Positions 51,801-60,982 of a stretch of 64,000 nt of DNA are shown piece after piece. The translations under genes and the position numbers were made by a program. The notes under the pieces are model-generated. The model made no database searches, was not told where the DNA came from, and saw only the letters and a list, made by a program, of their open reading frames with translations. Source of the stretch: AAA044-D11 sp965268555 (GTDB lineage Bacteria; Actinomycetota; Actinomycetes; Nanopelagicales; Nanopelagicaceae); NCBI GenBank assembly GCA_965268555.1, contig OZ254174.1:1116001-1180000 (forward strand), written 5' to 3'. Numbering within the stretch: position 1 is the stretch's first letter; every line of letters begins with the position of its first letter.

Positions 51801-52113
51801 GTCTTAGCTGGCGAAGGCGCTTTCTAATACGTGATGCGAGTTCACCTGATGCTTTTCTGGTAAAAGTCAGGCCAAGAATTTCATTTGGCGCAACAACTCC
51901 ATTTGCTACGAGCCAGAGAACACGAGCACTCATTGTTTCGGTCTTGCCAGACCCGGCTCCTGCAATGACAACAGTTGGTCCAAGGTGAAGTGATTCAATA
52001 ATTGGGATTTGCTCTTCGCTTGGTCCTTTGAATTTTGGATCAATCGTGCGAAGTGCATCCCCAATATCTCTAGCCGAATACTTTATTTTGCTCTCGATTT
52101 TTCCCGTTGTCAT
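48826..52113 (-). CDS. adnB: AdnB-like helicase-nuclease
   Basis: This 1095-residue protein matches mycobacterial AdnB (Rv3201c). The N-terminal UvrD-like motor has Walker A 'VIAGAGSGKTETMSARVLWL', motif II 'LLDEYQDTSVSQVKFLSALF', motif III 'DPNQAIYGWRSA' and motif V/VI 'VHAAKGSEWDFVAVPG', 'AYVAFTRAKISLL'. The C-terminal RecB-type nuclease has 'GGVLLRGRIDAVYE' and 'YEVVDWKTGKAK' (Asp/Lys) plus 'AIQLAMYRLAYSK'. With AdnA it resects double-strand breaks, replacing RecBCD. It overlaps adnA by four bases and the convergent EEP gene by 31 bp. Confidence 0.93.
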   Translation of the reverse strand: MTTGKIESKIKYSARDIGDALRTIDPKFKGPSEEQIPIIESLHLGPTVVIAGAGSGKTETMSARVLWLVANGVVAPNEILGLTFTRKASGELASRIRKRLRQLRQIGLLPNNPETKNELDIAVTVSTYHAYAGRVLSEHAIRMGVDASADPIGEAAAWQIANNIVNNFASEATNSSDITHSAKTIVDKVMALSGALGEHGVTTEQVRNFCEVLLGKFSTITDSQSNDPVRDLASSLRERLAILPMIEEYERYRFERGLLTFNDQMALAAKLVTEGFGQEIIDNERSKFKIVLLDEYQDTSVSQVKFLSALFGQGHAVTAVGDPNQAIYGWRSASAQTLDTFGKHFIGKSGAKCIEHNLLTTWRNDENILEIANRTVDKIGELIVGRGGAAASVKRLKLRKGAGKGEILCGQYETLQMEAMGIAEHFEKHWFAPERTADPDDPQTFAVLVRSRKYIGEIEQALRAKNIPVEVVGLGGLIHVPEVADILALLRTLTFPENGSSLMRLLTGPRLALGPKDLAGLGKFSRSLVANFDESLSKSVGKLMEAPNPEMMEAEDFAIGSAIEALEVFEKAPKSYFSEVGYARLLKFSKELRELRRYLVGSITDAIMEAERFLFLDTEVMVRDGYAQGRKHLDAFLDEAAKFQRSGGTISTFLDWLKIADSEEGGLKPVSVAANKHAVQILTVHAAKGSEWDFVAVPGLVTENFPSEGKGLDLWTSNSAALPIALRGDGTQFDDFVFPSNGPKHVEVRKALDVVKESWKKRRAEEEWRLAYVAFTRAKISLLATASWFGNGMDSVSASSLYNLFESTVDEIDSKNKLFEMAKPTTENPTRTSPRTGSWPVKSARSEVVKETVDYISKLQPFKDPAELLSVAKTPEEISLANDAIAIITEVGARKKGLSVNLPTRMSVSTLVNLAKDPDELALNIRRPMPNHIDKYARRGTAFHLWIEAQYKDPQVLDDEALDVAQNDPDELPLEELKTKWLASDWAKRDPAPGGIEVPFETVLGGVLLRGRIDAVYEANGNYEVVDWKTGKAKSGDDLAAAAIQLAMYRLAYSKLFKVPLENISAAFHYVGSNETVRPADLLSEDQLISIVTGK

Positions 52114-55100
52114 TGGTCAATCACCGTCCGTCCTTGTGGCTGGATCGGACAAAGTCCTTTAACGGCGCAGGTTCGACAGCGGTCATTTACCGTGGCAATG
52201 AATTCATTTGCAGACATCGCATCAGCAGCGACTTCAACTTCTGCCAAGAGAGCCTGGTGATCTTTTGGAGATTGCGGTTTAGCGGACGCAGATTTTGAAT
52301 CATTGCCAAGAAATAAGAGTTCAGCCCCAGCGCTTTGATTTCCCGGTGAACCTTCTTTAAATGCCTCTTCATAGACTGCAAGTTGGTAGCCCGCTAATTG
52401 TTTATTCTCTTGCGCTTTCGCTTTAGAGATATCGGAGGCTCCGCTTTTCAAATCAACAATATAGACCCGACCTTCGCTATCAATCTCTACTCGATCCACA
52501 CTTCCGTTGAAGAGCGCCCGACCAATTACCTTAGAGAATTCAGCTTCGACTGCAAATAGCGTTCGATTAGCTTTGTTTTCCGAATGCCATTTATAGAACT
52601 TTTCTAACTTCTCTAACGCCTTCTTAAATTGGTAATCTCGGACCCAACCTTTATTTCCATCGATTAACTGCCAACCATTTTCTAATCGGCTCACTAAATC
52701 TTCATAAGTTAACCCTGGTTCGGATTTCATCATTGCAGCTAGAGAGTGGATTGCGATACCAAGTAATTGCGCAGTCGAATCGCCATCGCGACCACCGCTT
52801 TTTTCGATAAACCATTTCAATCCACATTCAGAGAAAGATTGAAGATTGCTTGGCGAAACTGAAACTTGGGCATCTGGTGGCAGAACTGGTTCGGCTGTGC
52901 TTATGGTTAATCCACCTAACCAATTTTCACTCTTTGCACTTCCAATTTCATTTGCCGCCAAAGTGTTGAGTAATTTTCCGGCAAACTCGCGCTTTGCTAA
53001 ATCTTCACTCTCTAAATCGCGGCGCAGCGTTGACACCAAAGCTTGTGGCGTTAGCGCTCGTGGTAGGTCAGAACTATCAGCATCGATTGATGATTGACCG
53101 TGTACAAATTCATAAATCTCTTCGAAGTATGGTGATGGTTCGGAGTCGTCCTCTTTCGAATAGGCAGTTACAACTAGCCGCTTTTTAGCCCTAGAAACGG
53201 CCACATTTAGCAGGCGGCGCTCATCCTCAATTAGAGCATTTGCCGCGCTAGTCTCGATTTCACGTCTTGCAACCACTTGTGAACGTTCGGCTTCAACTAA
53301 TCGCTCGCTTCCAAGAAGTGATCCACGTTGGCGCAAATTTGGCCAAGTGCCTTCTTGCAGCCCAGTAATTGCAACTAAATCCCACTCTAAACCCTTTGCG
53401 CTGTGAACCGTCATGACGCTGACGACTTCACCACGTTGGCCACGAGCTGCAATTGCATCGCTCGCAATTGATTCACTTAATAATTGGTCTAAGAAAAGTT
53501 GAGGATCACTTCCCGGCATGCGTTCTGCGAATCTGCGCGCCGATTCAAATAAAGTTATAACAGCATCTAAATCTCGATCCGCACTTGCCCCGCGTATTCC
53601 ACCTTTGAGCGCACGATTTCGCCAAGTAGTTGCTAGTGAATCACCATCATAATTTTTAGCGTTGCTCCAGATTGCCCAGATTAAATCCGCGATATCAACA
53701 TGGTTTCCACCTTTAGAGTTCATGCGAACTACTTTTCGCGCCTCACTTATTACATCTGCAACCCGTTTTAGCGAAAGTAATTGCTCCCACGGGAGTGGGG
53801 CATCGTTCTGATCAAGAATCTCTAGTATGACTTGGGTGGAGGATTTAGCGTTATCGCCAGCTTCGCGCAATTTACCTATATCAATACGCATCTGGCGAAG
53901 TGAGAGGGCATCAGCGCCACCAAATTCAGAGAATAAAACTTCTTCTATTAAATCCCAGTTATTTGCAGTTAACTTTATTTTTCCAAGAGCAATCTGCGCA
54001 ATCGTTAAAATTGGTTTAATCGCAGGATTCTCGCCCAGCGCAAGAGCATCGGAATCGATTTGAATTGGAATGTTATTCAGTGCAAAGGCGCGTGAAATTG
54101 CTGAGATACCCGCCCCTGGAGATCGGAGAATTACTGCCATCTGCGACCAAGCTATTCCGTCTCGTAAATGCGCACTGCGAAGGGCATGTGCAATGTAGTT
54201 GGCACAATCAGATTGGCTAGCTAGCTTGGCCACATCTATAACCCCGCTATTTGTGGCTTTTGTGGCGCCGCCGGCACTTGTATCAAACGCGGTAATCGGA
54301 TTGCGGAATTTTGAGGCAAGCGCCGAAGTCAGAGTGGTAATCGCTTCTGGTGTTCTAAGTGGTTTAGTTAATGATATTTGCTTGAAGTCATTAGCGTTGA
54401 GATATTGCATCACACCTTCGGGATCAGCCCCGCGAAATTGGCCAACTGCAGAGTGTGGATCGGCAAATAGAATTACTCGATCACTTGCCAATAAATTAAG
54501 TAAATCGCGCTGCGAGTTATCGCTCTCCTGGAACTCGTCGACAATTATTAATTTAAACTTATTTTGGAATGAATCTCTAATTTTCTGTGAAGATTTAAGA
54601 TCAGCGATTGCTTGCGAAATAATCGAACTAGAGTCAATTCGCTTTGCAGCTCCTGAAATGAAGCCATAACGAATCCCAAGTACTTCATCGTAGATTTTCC
54701 AGAAATTAGCAGCGGGTTCCCACCAAGGCTCATTTAAAAGTTGGGATTTTTCAATCAGCTTTTTATAAGTGAAATTGCGTTCACTCGCACGTAAAATCAA
54801 ATCTCGAAGTTCGCGGGCAAAACCCGTTGTTGAAAGCGCTGGCTCTAAAACTTCAGGCCACTTCACATCTGGCGAATATTGTGGATTTGCGAGTAATTCA
54901 CGGATAAAAGAATCTTGCTCTGCGCCGGAGATTAAAACGTATTTGGGATCATCTGGAGTTTCTTGGGTATTGATGATTGAAAATGCCAGTGAGTGAAAAG
55001 TTCGAACAATTGGTTCAAAAGCGTTAGCACCAGATTGAATTACTATCTGATCTCGAAGTTCGGAAGCGCGTTCGCGGCCATAAGTTAAAACCAGAATTGA

Positions 55101-55313
55101 ATTAGGATCAAAGCCAGATTTAATTAGTTCGACAACGCTTGCAACTAAAGTCGCACTCTTACCGGTTCCCGGTGCACCGAGAACAGCTAACCTAGGTGCA
55201 TTGGATTCAATTACAGTTTTTTGTTCTGCTGTGGGCAGGAAATTTGTAGGAGTTAGGACAGGGCGAATTAGCTCAATCTTTTTAGATTCGCTACTTGCTC
55301 CACGCTCGGCCAT
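52110..55313 (-). CDS. adnA: AdnA-like helicase-nuclease with Fe-S nuclease domain
   Basis: This 1067-residue protein matches mycobacterial AdnA (Rv3202c). It has a motor with 'VLGAPGTGKSATLVASVVEL', 'IIVDEFQESDNSQRDLLNLL', 'FADPHSAVGQFRG' and 'VMTVHSAKGLEWDLVAITG'. The C-terminal nuclease has 'LFNGSVDRVEIDSEGR' and 'VYIVDLKSGASD' with 'QLAGYQLAVYEEA', and a 4Fe-4S set: a Cys in 'SFSECGLKWF' and three in 'DRCRTCAVKGLC'. It forms a dimer with AdnB for end processing. It is the first gene of the pair. Confidence 0.93.
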   Translation of the reverse strand: MAERGASSESKKIELIRPVLTPTNFLPTAEQKTVIESNAPRLAVLGAPGTGKSATLVASVVELIKSGFDPNSILVLTYGRERASELRDQIVIQSGANAFEPIVRTFHSLAFSIINTQETPDDPKYVLISGAEQDSFIRELLANPQYSPDVKWPEVLEPALSTTGFARELRDLILRASERNFTYKKLIEKSQLLNEPWWEPAANFWKIYDEVLGIRYGFISGAAKRIDSSSIISQAIADLKSSQKIRDSFQNKFKLIIVDEFQESDNSQRDLLNLLASDRVILFADPHSAVGQFRGADPEGVMQYLNANDFKQISLTKPLRTPEAITTLTSALASKFRNPITAFDTSAGGATKATNSGVIDVAKLASQSDCANYIAHALRSAHLRDGIAWSQMAVILRSPGAGISAISRAFALNNIPIQIDSDALALGENPAIKPILTIAQIALGKIKLTANNWDLIEEVLFSEFGGADALSLRQMRIDIGKLREAGDNAKSSTQVILEILDQNDAPLPWEQLLSLKRVADVISEARKVVRMNSKGGNHVDIADLIWAIWSNAKNYDGDSLATTWRNRALKGGIRGASADRDLDAVITLFESARRFAERMPGSDPQLFLDQLLSESIASDAIAARGQRGEVVSVMTVHSAKGLEWDLVAITGLQEGTWPNLRQRGSLLGSERLVEAERSQVVARREIETSAANALIEDERRLLNVAVSRAKKRLVVTAYSKEDDSEPSPYFEEIYEFVHGQSSIDADSSDLPRALTPQALVSTLRRDLESEDLAKREFAGKLLNTLAANEIGSAKSENWLGGLTISTAEPVLPPDAQVSVSPSNLQSFSECGLKWFIEKSGGRDGDSTAQLLGIAIHSLAAMMKSEPGLTYEDLVSRLENGWQLIDGNKGWVRDYQFKKALEKLEKFYKWHSENKANRTLFAVEAEFSKVIGRALFNGSVDRVEIDSEGRVYIVDLKSGASDISKAKAQENKQLAGYQLAVYEEAFKEGSPGNQSAGAELLFLGNDSKSASAKPQSPKDHQALLAEVEVAADAMSANEFIATVNDRCRTCAVKGLCPIQPQGRTVIDQ

Positions 55314-55360
55314 AGGGCTATCTAACCCAAGGCCGCCGACAAAACCGGTGAACTAGCTGG

Positions 55361-57271
55361 TTATTCGGCGTTCTGATTAACCTTCTTGGCGCGACCGACG
55401 TTACGTGCTCGCTCATTTTGGTCAAGGATTGTCTTGCGAACGCGAACGTGTTTTGGAGTTACCTCAACGCACTCATCTTCGCGACAGAACTCAAGAGCTT
55501 GCTCAAGGTTTAGCAACCTTGGCGGAATAATTCGGTTCGCATCGTCAGCACCAGATGAACGCATATTTGTTAGCTTCTTTTCCCGAATAATATTTACATC
55601 CATATCTTCGGTACGTGAATTCTCGCCAACAATCATTCCTTCATAAACTTCGGTACCAACTTCAAGGAAGATTACGCCACGCTCTTGCACGCCATCGACG
55701 GCATAAGCAGTAACAGTTCCACGACGATCGGCGACAAGTGAACCGCTAAGTCGGGTACGGATTTCACCATTCCAGTTTTCATAACCATCGAATACGTGGT
55801 GCAGCAATCCGGTTCCGCGAGTTTCAGTTAAGAATTCGGTACGGAAACCAATAAGACCGCGTGATGGAACTTTGTAATCCATACGAATCCAGCCAGTGCC
55901 ATGGTTAACCATTTGCTCCATACGGCCCTTACGAAGCGCCATAAGTTGAGTAACAACACCAAGATAATCTTCTGGAATATCAATTGAGAGACGTTCCATT
56001 GGCTCTTGCAGTTTTCCATCAACTGTCTTCACAACTACTTGTGGTTTACCAACAGTTAGCTCGAAACCTTCACGACGCATAATTTCAACTAGAACAGCAA
56101 GTTGTAATTCACCTCGACCTTGAACTTCCCAAGTATCGGGACGTTCAGTATTAAGTACGCGAAGTGAAACGTTACCGACTAACTCGGCATCGAGACGGTT
56201 CTTAACTTGGCGCGCAGTAAGAAGTTTTCCTTCTTGTCCTGCAATAGGTGAGGTATTAATACCAATTGTCATGGAGATTGATGGTTCGTCAACGATGATT
56301 AATGGAAGTGCGTGTGGCTTTTCGAGATCGGCAAGAGTTTCGCCCAAGGTAATTGTTTCAATTCCCGCGATAGCGACGATATCTCCAGGTCCAGCTTCAA
56401 GTGCAGGTACACGCACTAGGCCATCAGTAATAAGGAGTTCGGCAATTTTTACGCGTTCACTAGTTCCATCGGTCTTCATCCACATAACGCTCTCGCCCTT
56501 TTTAATTACACCTTCGCGAATTCGGCAAAGTGCAAGACGACCAAGGTAAGGAGATGAGTCCAAGTTTGTAACGTGTGCTTGAAGTGGTGCACCTTCGTGA
56601 TAAGTCGGAGCTGGAATCGTATTGAAGATAACTTCAAATAACGCATCCAAGTTTTCGCGATCAGGCATCACACCATTTTCTGGGCGATTCATTGATGCGC
56701 GTCCGGCCTTTGCAGATGCATACACAACTGGAAATTCAATTTGATCATCATTCGCGTCAAGGTCCATGAACAATCCGTAAGCCTCATCCACTACTTCTGG
56801 AATACGTGAGTCCGGACGATCTACCTTATTGATTACGAGAATTACTGGAAGATTTTTCTCAAGCGCTTTGCGAAGTACGAAACGAGTTTGTGGAAGTGGG
56901 CCTTCAGATGCATCGACCAACAAGATAACGCCGTCAACCATTTCAAGTCCGCGTTCAACTTCGCCACCAAAGTCGGCGTGGCCCGGGGTATCAATGATGT
57001 TAACGATTTGATTACCGCGGTGAATTGAAGTGTTCTTTGCAAGAATTGTGATTCCCTTTTCACGTTCTAGATCCATTGAATCCATTACGCGGTCGCGGTT
57101 CTCGCCCTCTTTCTGGTGCTCTGAAAAGGCACCGGACTGAGTCAACATCGCATCAACCAGAGTCGTCTTGCCATGATCCACGTGCGCAATAATTGCTACG
57201 TTACGGAGTTCATCGCGCGCCTTGAGTTCGCCAGTTATATATGGGCTCTTCTCGTATCTTATTTTTGTCAT
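55361..57271 (-). CDS. typA: Translational GTPase TypA/BipA
   Basis: This 636-residue protein has G1 'IAHVDHGKTTLVDAML', G2/G3 region 'GITILAKNTSIH' with 'IIDTPGHADFGGEV', G4 'VINKVDRPDSR', G5 'VVYASAKAG', and BipA-specific C-terminal motifs 'RGTGLLHHVFDGYE' and 'GEIRTRLSGSLVADR'. It is a ribosome-associated GTPase helping 50S assembly under stress. The start codon overlaps the ychF stop by one base (TAATG), so translation is coupled. Confidence 0.96.
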   Translation of the reverse strand: MTKIRYEKSPYITGELKARDELRNVAIIAHVDHGKTTLVDAMLTQSGAFSEHQKEGENRDRVMDSMDLEREKGITILAKNTSIHRGNQIVNIIDTPGHADFGGEVERGLEMVDGVILLVDASEGPLPQTRFVLRKALEKNLPVILVINKVDRPDSRIPEVVDEAYGLFMDLDANDDQIEFPVVYASAKAGRASMNRPENGVMPDRENLDALFEVIFNTIPAPTYHEGAPLQAHVTNLDSSPYLGRLALCRIREGVIKKGESVMWMKTDGTSERVKIAELLITDGLVRVPALEAGPGDIVAIAGIETITLGETLADLEKPHALPLIIVDEPSISMTIGINTSPIAGQEGKLLTARQVKNRLDAELVGNVSLRVLNTERPDTWEVQGRGELQLAVLVEIMRREGFELTVGKPQVVVKTVDGKLQEPMERLSIDIPEDYLGVVTQLMALRKGRMEQMVNHGTGWIRMDYKVPSRGLIGFRTEFLTETRGTGLLHHVFDGYENWNGEIRTRLSGSLVADRRGTVTAYAVDGVQERGVIFLEVGTEVYEGMIVGENSRTEDMDVNIIREKKLTNMRSSGADDANRIIPPRLLNLEQALEFCREDECVEVTPKHVRVRKTILDQNERARNVGRAKKVNQNAE

Positions 57272-58356
57272 TAGTTATTAAACCTAAATTCCACTACATC
57301 GCCATCGGACATTACATATTCCTTGCCTTCCATTCTAACCTTGCCGCGGGCTTTGGCTTCCGCCATTGAACCTGCATCAACTAAATCGTTAAATGCAACG
57401 ATTTCGGCCTTAATGAAACCTTTTTGGAAATCGGTGTGAATAACACCGGCTGCGACAGGCGCAGTATCTCCCTTATGAATAGTCCAAGCGCGTGTTTCTT
57501 TTGGACCCGCAGTTAAATATGTTTGCAAACCTAAAGTATTAAAACCAACTCTTGCAAGTGTTGAAAGGCCTGGCTCGTCTAAACCAATTGCTGAAAGTAA
57601 TTCCATGGCATCGGCATCATCGAGCTCGGCAAGTTCGGCTTCAGTTTTCGCATCTAAGAAGATTGCTTCTGATGGCGCAACAAGAGCTGACAACTTCTTG
57701 CGTAGGTCGGCATCTGCAAGTTCTGCGGCATCAACATTGAAAACATATAGGAATGGTTTTGCGGTCATCAGATGAAGATCGGCAATTAAAGTTAAATCAA
57801 TTTTTGAGCCATAAAGTAATTTGCCAGCATTTAAAATCTCTTGCGCTTCTTTAACTGCGGCGAGAACTGGCGCAACTTCTTTTTTGATGCGCGCTTCTTT
57901 CTCTAACCGTGGAACTGCTTTTTCAATTGTCTGAAGGTCGGCTAAACCAAGTTCGGTATTAATAACTTCGATATCTGAAGCAGGGTCAACAAATGCTGCG
58001 GCTCGCTCGCCTTCACGCATTACATTCTCATCATTGAAAACTCGAATTACTTGGCAGATGGCATCGGTCTCGCGAATGTTTGCTAAGAACTTATTTCCTA
58101 GGCCAGCGCCTTCAGATGCGCCCTTAACAATTCCAGCGATATCTACAAATGAAACTACGGCTGGCAAGATTTTTTCTGAGCCAAAGATCTCGGCAAGTTT
58201 GGCGAGGCGGGAATCTGGAACACCGACCATTCCGACATTGGGTTCAATTGTGGCGAAGGGGTAGTTGGCCGCTAGAACGTTGTTCTTGGTCAGAGCGTTA
58301 AAAAGGGTCGATTTGCCCACATTTGGTAGTCCGACGATTCCAATAGAGAGGCTCAC
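57271..58356 (-). CDS. ychF: Redox-regulated ribosome-binding ATPase YchF
   Basis: This 361-residue protein has G1 'GLPNVGKSTLFNALTKNN', 'NYPFATIEPNVG', G3 'VDIAGIVKGASEGAGLGNKF', 'YVFNVDAAE' (altered G4 giving ATP preference) and the C-terminal TGS domain 'FQKGFIKAEIVAFNDLVDAG'. Universal P-loop ATPase that negatively affects oxidative stress response. Its start lies 51 bp from the divergent rmuC gene with little room for a 5' UTR. Confidence 0.96.
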   Translation of the reverse strand: MSLSIGIVGLPNVGKSTLFNALTKNNVLAANYPFATIEPNVGMVGVPDSRLAKLAEIFGSEKILPAVVSFVDIAGIVKGASEGAGLGNKFLANIRETDAICQVIRVFNDENVMREGERAAAFVDPASDIEVINTELGLADLQTIEKAVPRLEKEARIKKEVAPVLAAVKEAQEILNAGKLLYGSKIDLTLIADLHLMTAKPFLYVFNVDAAELADADLRKKLSALVAPSEAIFLDAKTEAELAELDDADAMELLSAIGLDEPGLSTLARVGFNTLGLQTYLTAGPKETRAWTIHKGDTAPVAAGVIHTDFQKGFIKAEIVAFNDLVDAGSMAEAKARGKVRMEGKEYVMSDGDVVEFRFNN

Positions 58357-58407
58357 AAGGAGTAGAGCCTACGCGGGTTTGTCAGTGCTTCCTGCCACGA
58401 TACGGGC

Positions 58408-59568
58408 ATGGATGTAATTCTGGGCGTAATAATCGGGCTAGTTATTGGAATTCTTATTGGATTTCTCGTAAAAAGCGGGAGATCTAATTCAGATTCGAGC
58501 AATAACCCATTGGTTAAAGATCTCAAAGAGCAGCTAGAGCGCGAGAAAAATTCGACTGCTGCCGCAACAAAGTTGAGTGATGAACTTGAGACCATGAAGA
58601 AAACTGTCGAGAAATTAACCGAGGCTTCAAGCGCCGCAGATCTTCGTCGCGTCCGTGCCGAAACTGAAATTACGGAACAAGTTAAATCGATGGCATCACA
58701 TAATGAAAATTTGGTGAAGCAGACTCGCGCTATTGCTGGTGCGCTTGCAAGTTCACAAACTCGTGGAAAATTTGGCGAAGCTCATCTTGAGAAATTGTTG
58801 GAGAGCGCGGGGCTAATCGAGAACGAACATTTCACCAGACAATCTGCATCCGAGCGAATCGGGGATTCAGGCGCTATCCCAGATGTAACAATTAATATGC
58901 CGGGTGGCAGTGTTATTTATATCGACTCTAAATTTCCGTTTCAGAGATTTTATGAAGCTTTCGAAACTGAAGATGATGTTCTCCGCAAACAATTATTAGT
59001 CGAACACTCAAAGGATTTACTTGCACATATTCAAGCGCTATCAAAGCGAAATTATGCAGATCGCGGACCATCTCCCGACTTTGTAATTCTCTATGCGCCA
59101 ATTGATGCAATCTTTATCGAAGCGGTAAAAGCAATTCCAGATTTCCTTGAGACTTCTTTCCGATTAAATGTAACTATCGCCACCCCAACTTCAATGATGG
59201 CGCTGCTGCGCACAGTTGGCTATCTATTTAGCCGAAATCGCGTAGCCGCAAATGCTGAAGAGATTCAAACCTTGGCAGTTAAATTCCTTCGTGATATATC
59301 TTCGCTGCACGACAAGATTGTCACAGTAGGAGATCGGTTAAAGAGCACGCTCAAGGCTTACAACGAGATGATCCCGACAGCCGAGACAACAGTTCTAAGT
59401 GCCGCAAAGAAGATGAAATCGCTAGATGTTTCAGGTAAGCCACTTAAAGCTTTCCCTGAAGTTTCGGAAAATTTGCGAAATCTTGAGAGTAAATTAGCCT
59501 TGGATGCGCCCGAAGATTTCATCGAGGTTGAAGAAATCTCGGACGATAGCGATGGCGAAGAGAGATGA
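58408..59568 (+). CDS. rmuC: DNA recombination protein RmuC homolog
   Basis: This 386-residue protein has an N-terminal TM ('VILGVIIGLVIGILIGFLV', about residues 3-21), a coiled coil from about 35 to 110 and the RmuC nuclease-like core: 'TRGKFGEAHLEKLLESAGL', 'IPDVTINMPGGSVIYIDSKF', 'FVILYAPIDAIFIEAV' and 'TPTSMMALLRTVGYLF'. It limits inverted-repeat rearrangements. Acidic tail; overlaps the next gene by four bases. Confidence 0.93.
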   Translation: MDVILGVIIGLVIGILIGFLVKSGRSNSDSSNNPLVKDLKEQLEREKNSTAAATKLSDELETMKKTVEKLTEASSAADLRRVRAETEITEQVKSMASHNENLVKQTRAIAGALASSQTRGKFGEAHLEKLLESAGLIENEHFTRQSASERIGDSGAIPDVTINMPGGSVIYIDSKFPFQRFYEAFETEDDVLRKQLLVEHSKDLLAHIQALSKRNYADRGPSPDFVILYAPIDAIFIEAVKAIPDFLETSFRLNVTIATPTSMMALLRTVGYLFSRNRVAANAEEIQTLAVKFLRDISSLHDKIVTVGDRLKSTLKAYNEMIPTAETTVLSAAKKMKSLDVSGKPLKAFPEVSENLRNLESKLALDAPEDFIEVEEISDDSDGEER

Positions 59569-59975
59569 GTCAGACCATGGATGCAGTTAGATCTAAGGCG
59601 GTAAAAGGCCCAGGCCTTAAAGTTCCTGGTGTCATTGTTCTGCAATTTCTTCTCATCTTCATCTTTGAAATTCTCGAGTATTCATTTACGAAAGTTGGCT
59701 TCTTTACTGGCTTAGCAATTCTTATCTCTTTCCTTGGCGGGCTTTATCTAGGTCGTCCTGGAACATCATTTACTAACGCTGTTAATCCCCCAATTGCATT
59801 CTTGGTATCAACTTTGCTAATCATGGCAACAGTTGGTGGCATTGGATTTTCACCGGCAAAAGTTGGTCTTGAAGTCATCACAACGCTCTCTTCAGTAGCG
59901 CCTTGGATGATTACTGGCGCAGTAATCGCCTGGGCCGCGCACTTTGCACTAATGCGCAAATATTCACGCAAATAA
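59565..59975 (+). CDS. Membrane protein, DUF6542-like
   Basis: This 136-residue protein has four hydrophobic segments (about residues 22-38, 45-60, 75-92 and 108-127) and basic ends ('RSKAVKGPG', 'MRKYSRK'). The first segments ('VILGLL...'-like 'PGVIVLQFLLIFIFEIL' and 'FFTGLAILISFLGGLYLGR') fit actinobacterial DUF6542 proteins, which lie near ispH and xseA. The call rests on topology and context. Its stop is 11 bp from the convergent ispH stop. Confidence 0.65.
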   Translation: MSQTMDAVRSKAVKGPGLKVPGVIVLQFLLIFIFEILEYSFTKVGFFTGLAILISFLGGLYLGRPGTSFTNAVNPPIAFLVSTLLIMATVGGIGFSPAKVGLEVITTLSSVAPWMITGAVIAWAAHFALMRKYSRK

Positions 59976-59986
59976 CGCCTAACGTT

Positions 59987-60943
59987 CTAAAGCTTTCCAG
60001 CCGCCTTTAAATCTTTACGAAGCTCTGGTGGCACTGAAAACAGTAAGTGTTCTTCCATCGCTGTAATAGTTTCAACATCGCCATATCCACGACGCGCTAA
60101 CTCCTTGATTAAATCTTGAACCAATATTTCTGGAACTGAAGCGCCGCTTGAAACTCCAATAGTTTCGACCCCGTTAAACCATTCATCTTTAACCTCTGCA
60201 GCAAAGTCGATTAGATATGCAGCCTTGGCGCCATATTCGAGCGAAACTTCAACTAGACGAACTGAGTTTGAAGAGTTCTTAGAACCAACAACTAGAACTA
60301 AGTCAGCCTTTGGAGCAATCTCTTTAATCGCAACTTGGCGATTTTGGGTTGCATAACAAATGTCATCGCTAGGTGGATCAATCAAATTTGGAAAACGCTT
60401 TTTTAGCGCCGCAACCGTAGCCAGCGTTTCATCAACGCTTAGTGTGGTCTGTGATAACCAAGCAACTTTATTTTCATCAGGAACTTTTATCTGATCAATT
60501 CCATCTACGCCATCGACCAAAATAATGTGATCTGGTGCTTCACCGGCGGTGCCCTCTACCTCTTCGTGACCTTCGTGACCGATTAATAAAATGGTTAAAT
60601 CTTCAGAAGCAAAGCGCTTAACTTCGTGGTGCACCTTTGTAACTAGTGGACAGGTTGCATCAATTGTTTTGAGGTTTCTAGTTGCCGCACTTGCATGGAC
60701 TGCTGGTGAAACACCGTGCGCTGAGAAAATAACGGTCTGCCCTTCTGGAACTTCATCATTTTCAGATACAAAGATTGCGCCCCGAGCTTCAAGGGTCGAG
60801 ACCACATGTTTGTTGTGGACAATCTCTTTGCGCACATAAACCGGAGCGCCATAAAGTTCGAGCGCCTTTTCAACGGTAACAACGGCGCGATCTACGCCAG
60901 CGCAATATCCACGCGGCGCTGCCAACAAGACCCGTTTGCTCAT
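59987..60943 (-). CDS. ispH: 4-hydroxy-3-methylbut-2-enyl diphosphate reductase
   Basis: This 318-residue protein performs the last MEP-pathway step, giving IPP and DMAPP. Fe-S cysteines are in 'APRGYCAGVDRAV', 'IDATCPLVTKVH' and 'DDICYATQNRQ'. Other family motifs are 'KEIVHNKHVV', 'VIFSAHGVSP', 'LIGHEGHEEVEG' and 'GVSSGASVPEILVQDL', with the catalytic Glu in 'VPEGQTVIFS'. The start is 39 bp from the divergent xseA start, so both are probably leaderless or nearly so. Confidence 0.96.
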   Translation of the reverse strand: MSKRVLLAAPRGYCAGVDRAVVTVEKALELYGAPVYVRKEIVHNKHVVSTLEARGAIFVSENDEVPEGQTVIFSAHGVSPAVHASAATRNLKTIDATCPLVTKVHHEVKRFASEDLTILLIGHEGHEEVEGTAGEAPDHIILVDGVDGIDQIKVPDENKVAWLSQTTLSVDETLATVAALKKRFPNLIDPPSDDICYATQNRQVAIKEIAPKADLVLVVGSKNSSNSVRLVEVSLEYGAKAAYLIDFAAEVKDEWFNGVETIGVSSGASVPEILVQDLIKELARRGYGDVETITAMEEHLLFSVPPELRKDLKAAGKL

Positions 60944-60982
60944 TGGGCAAGTCTATAACTCACCCCCGATTACTATCGACTC

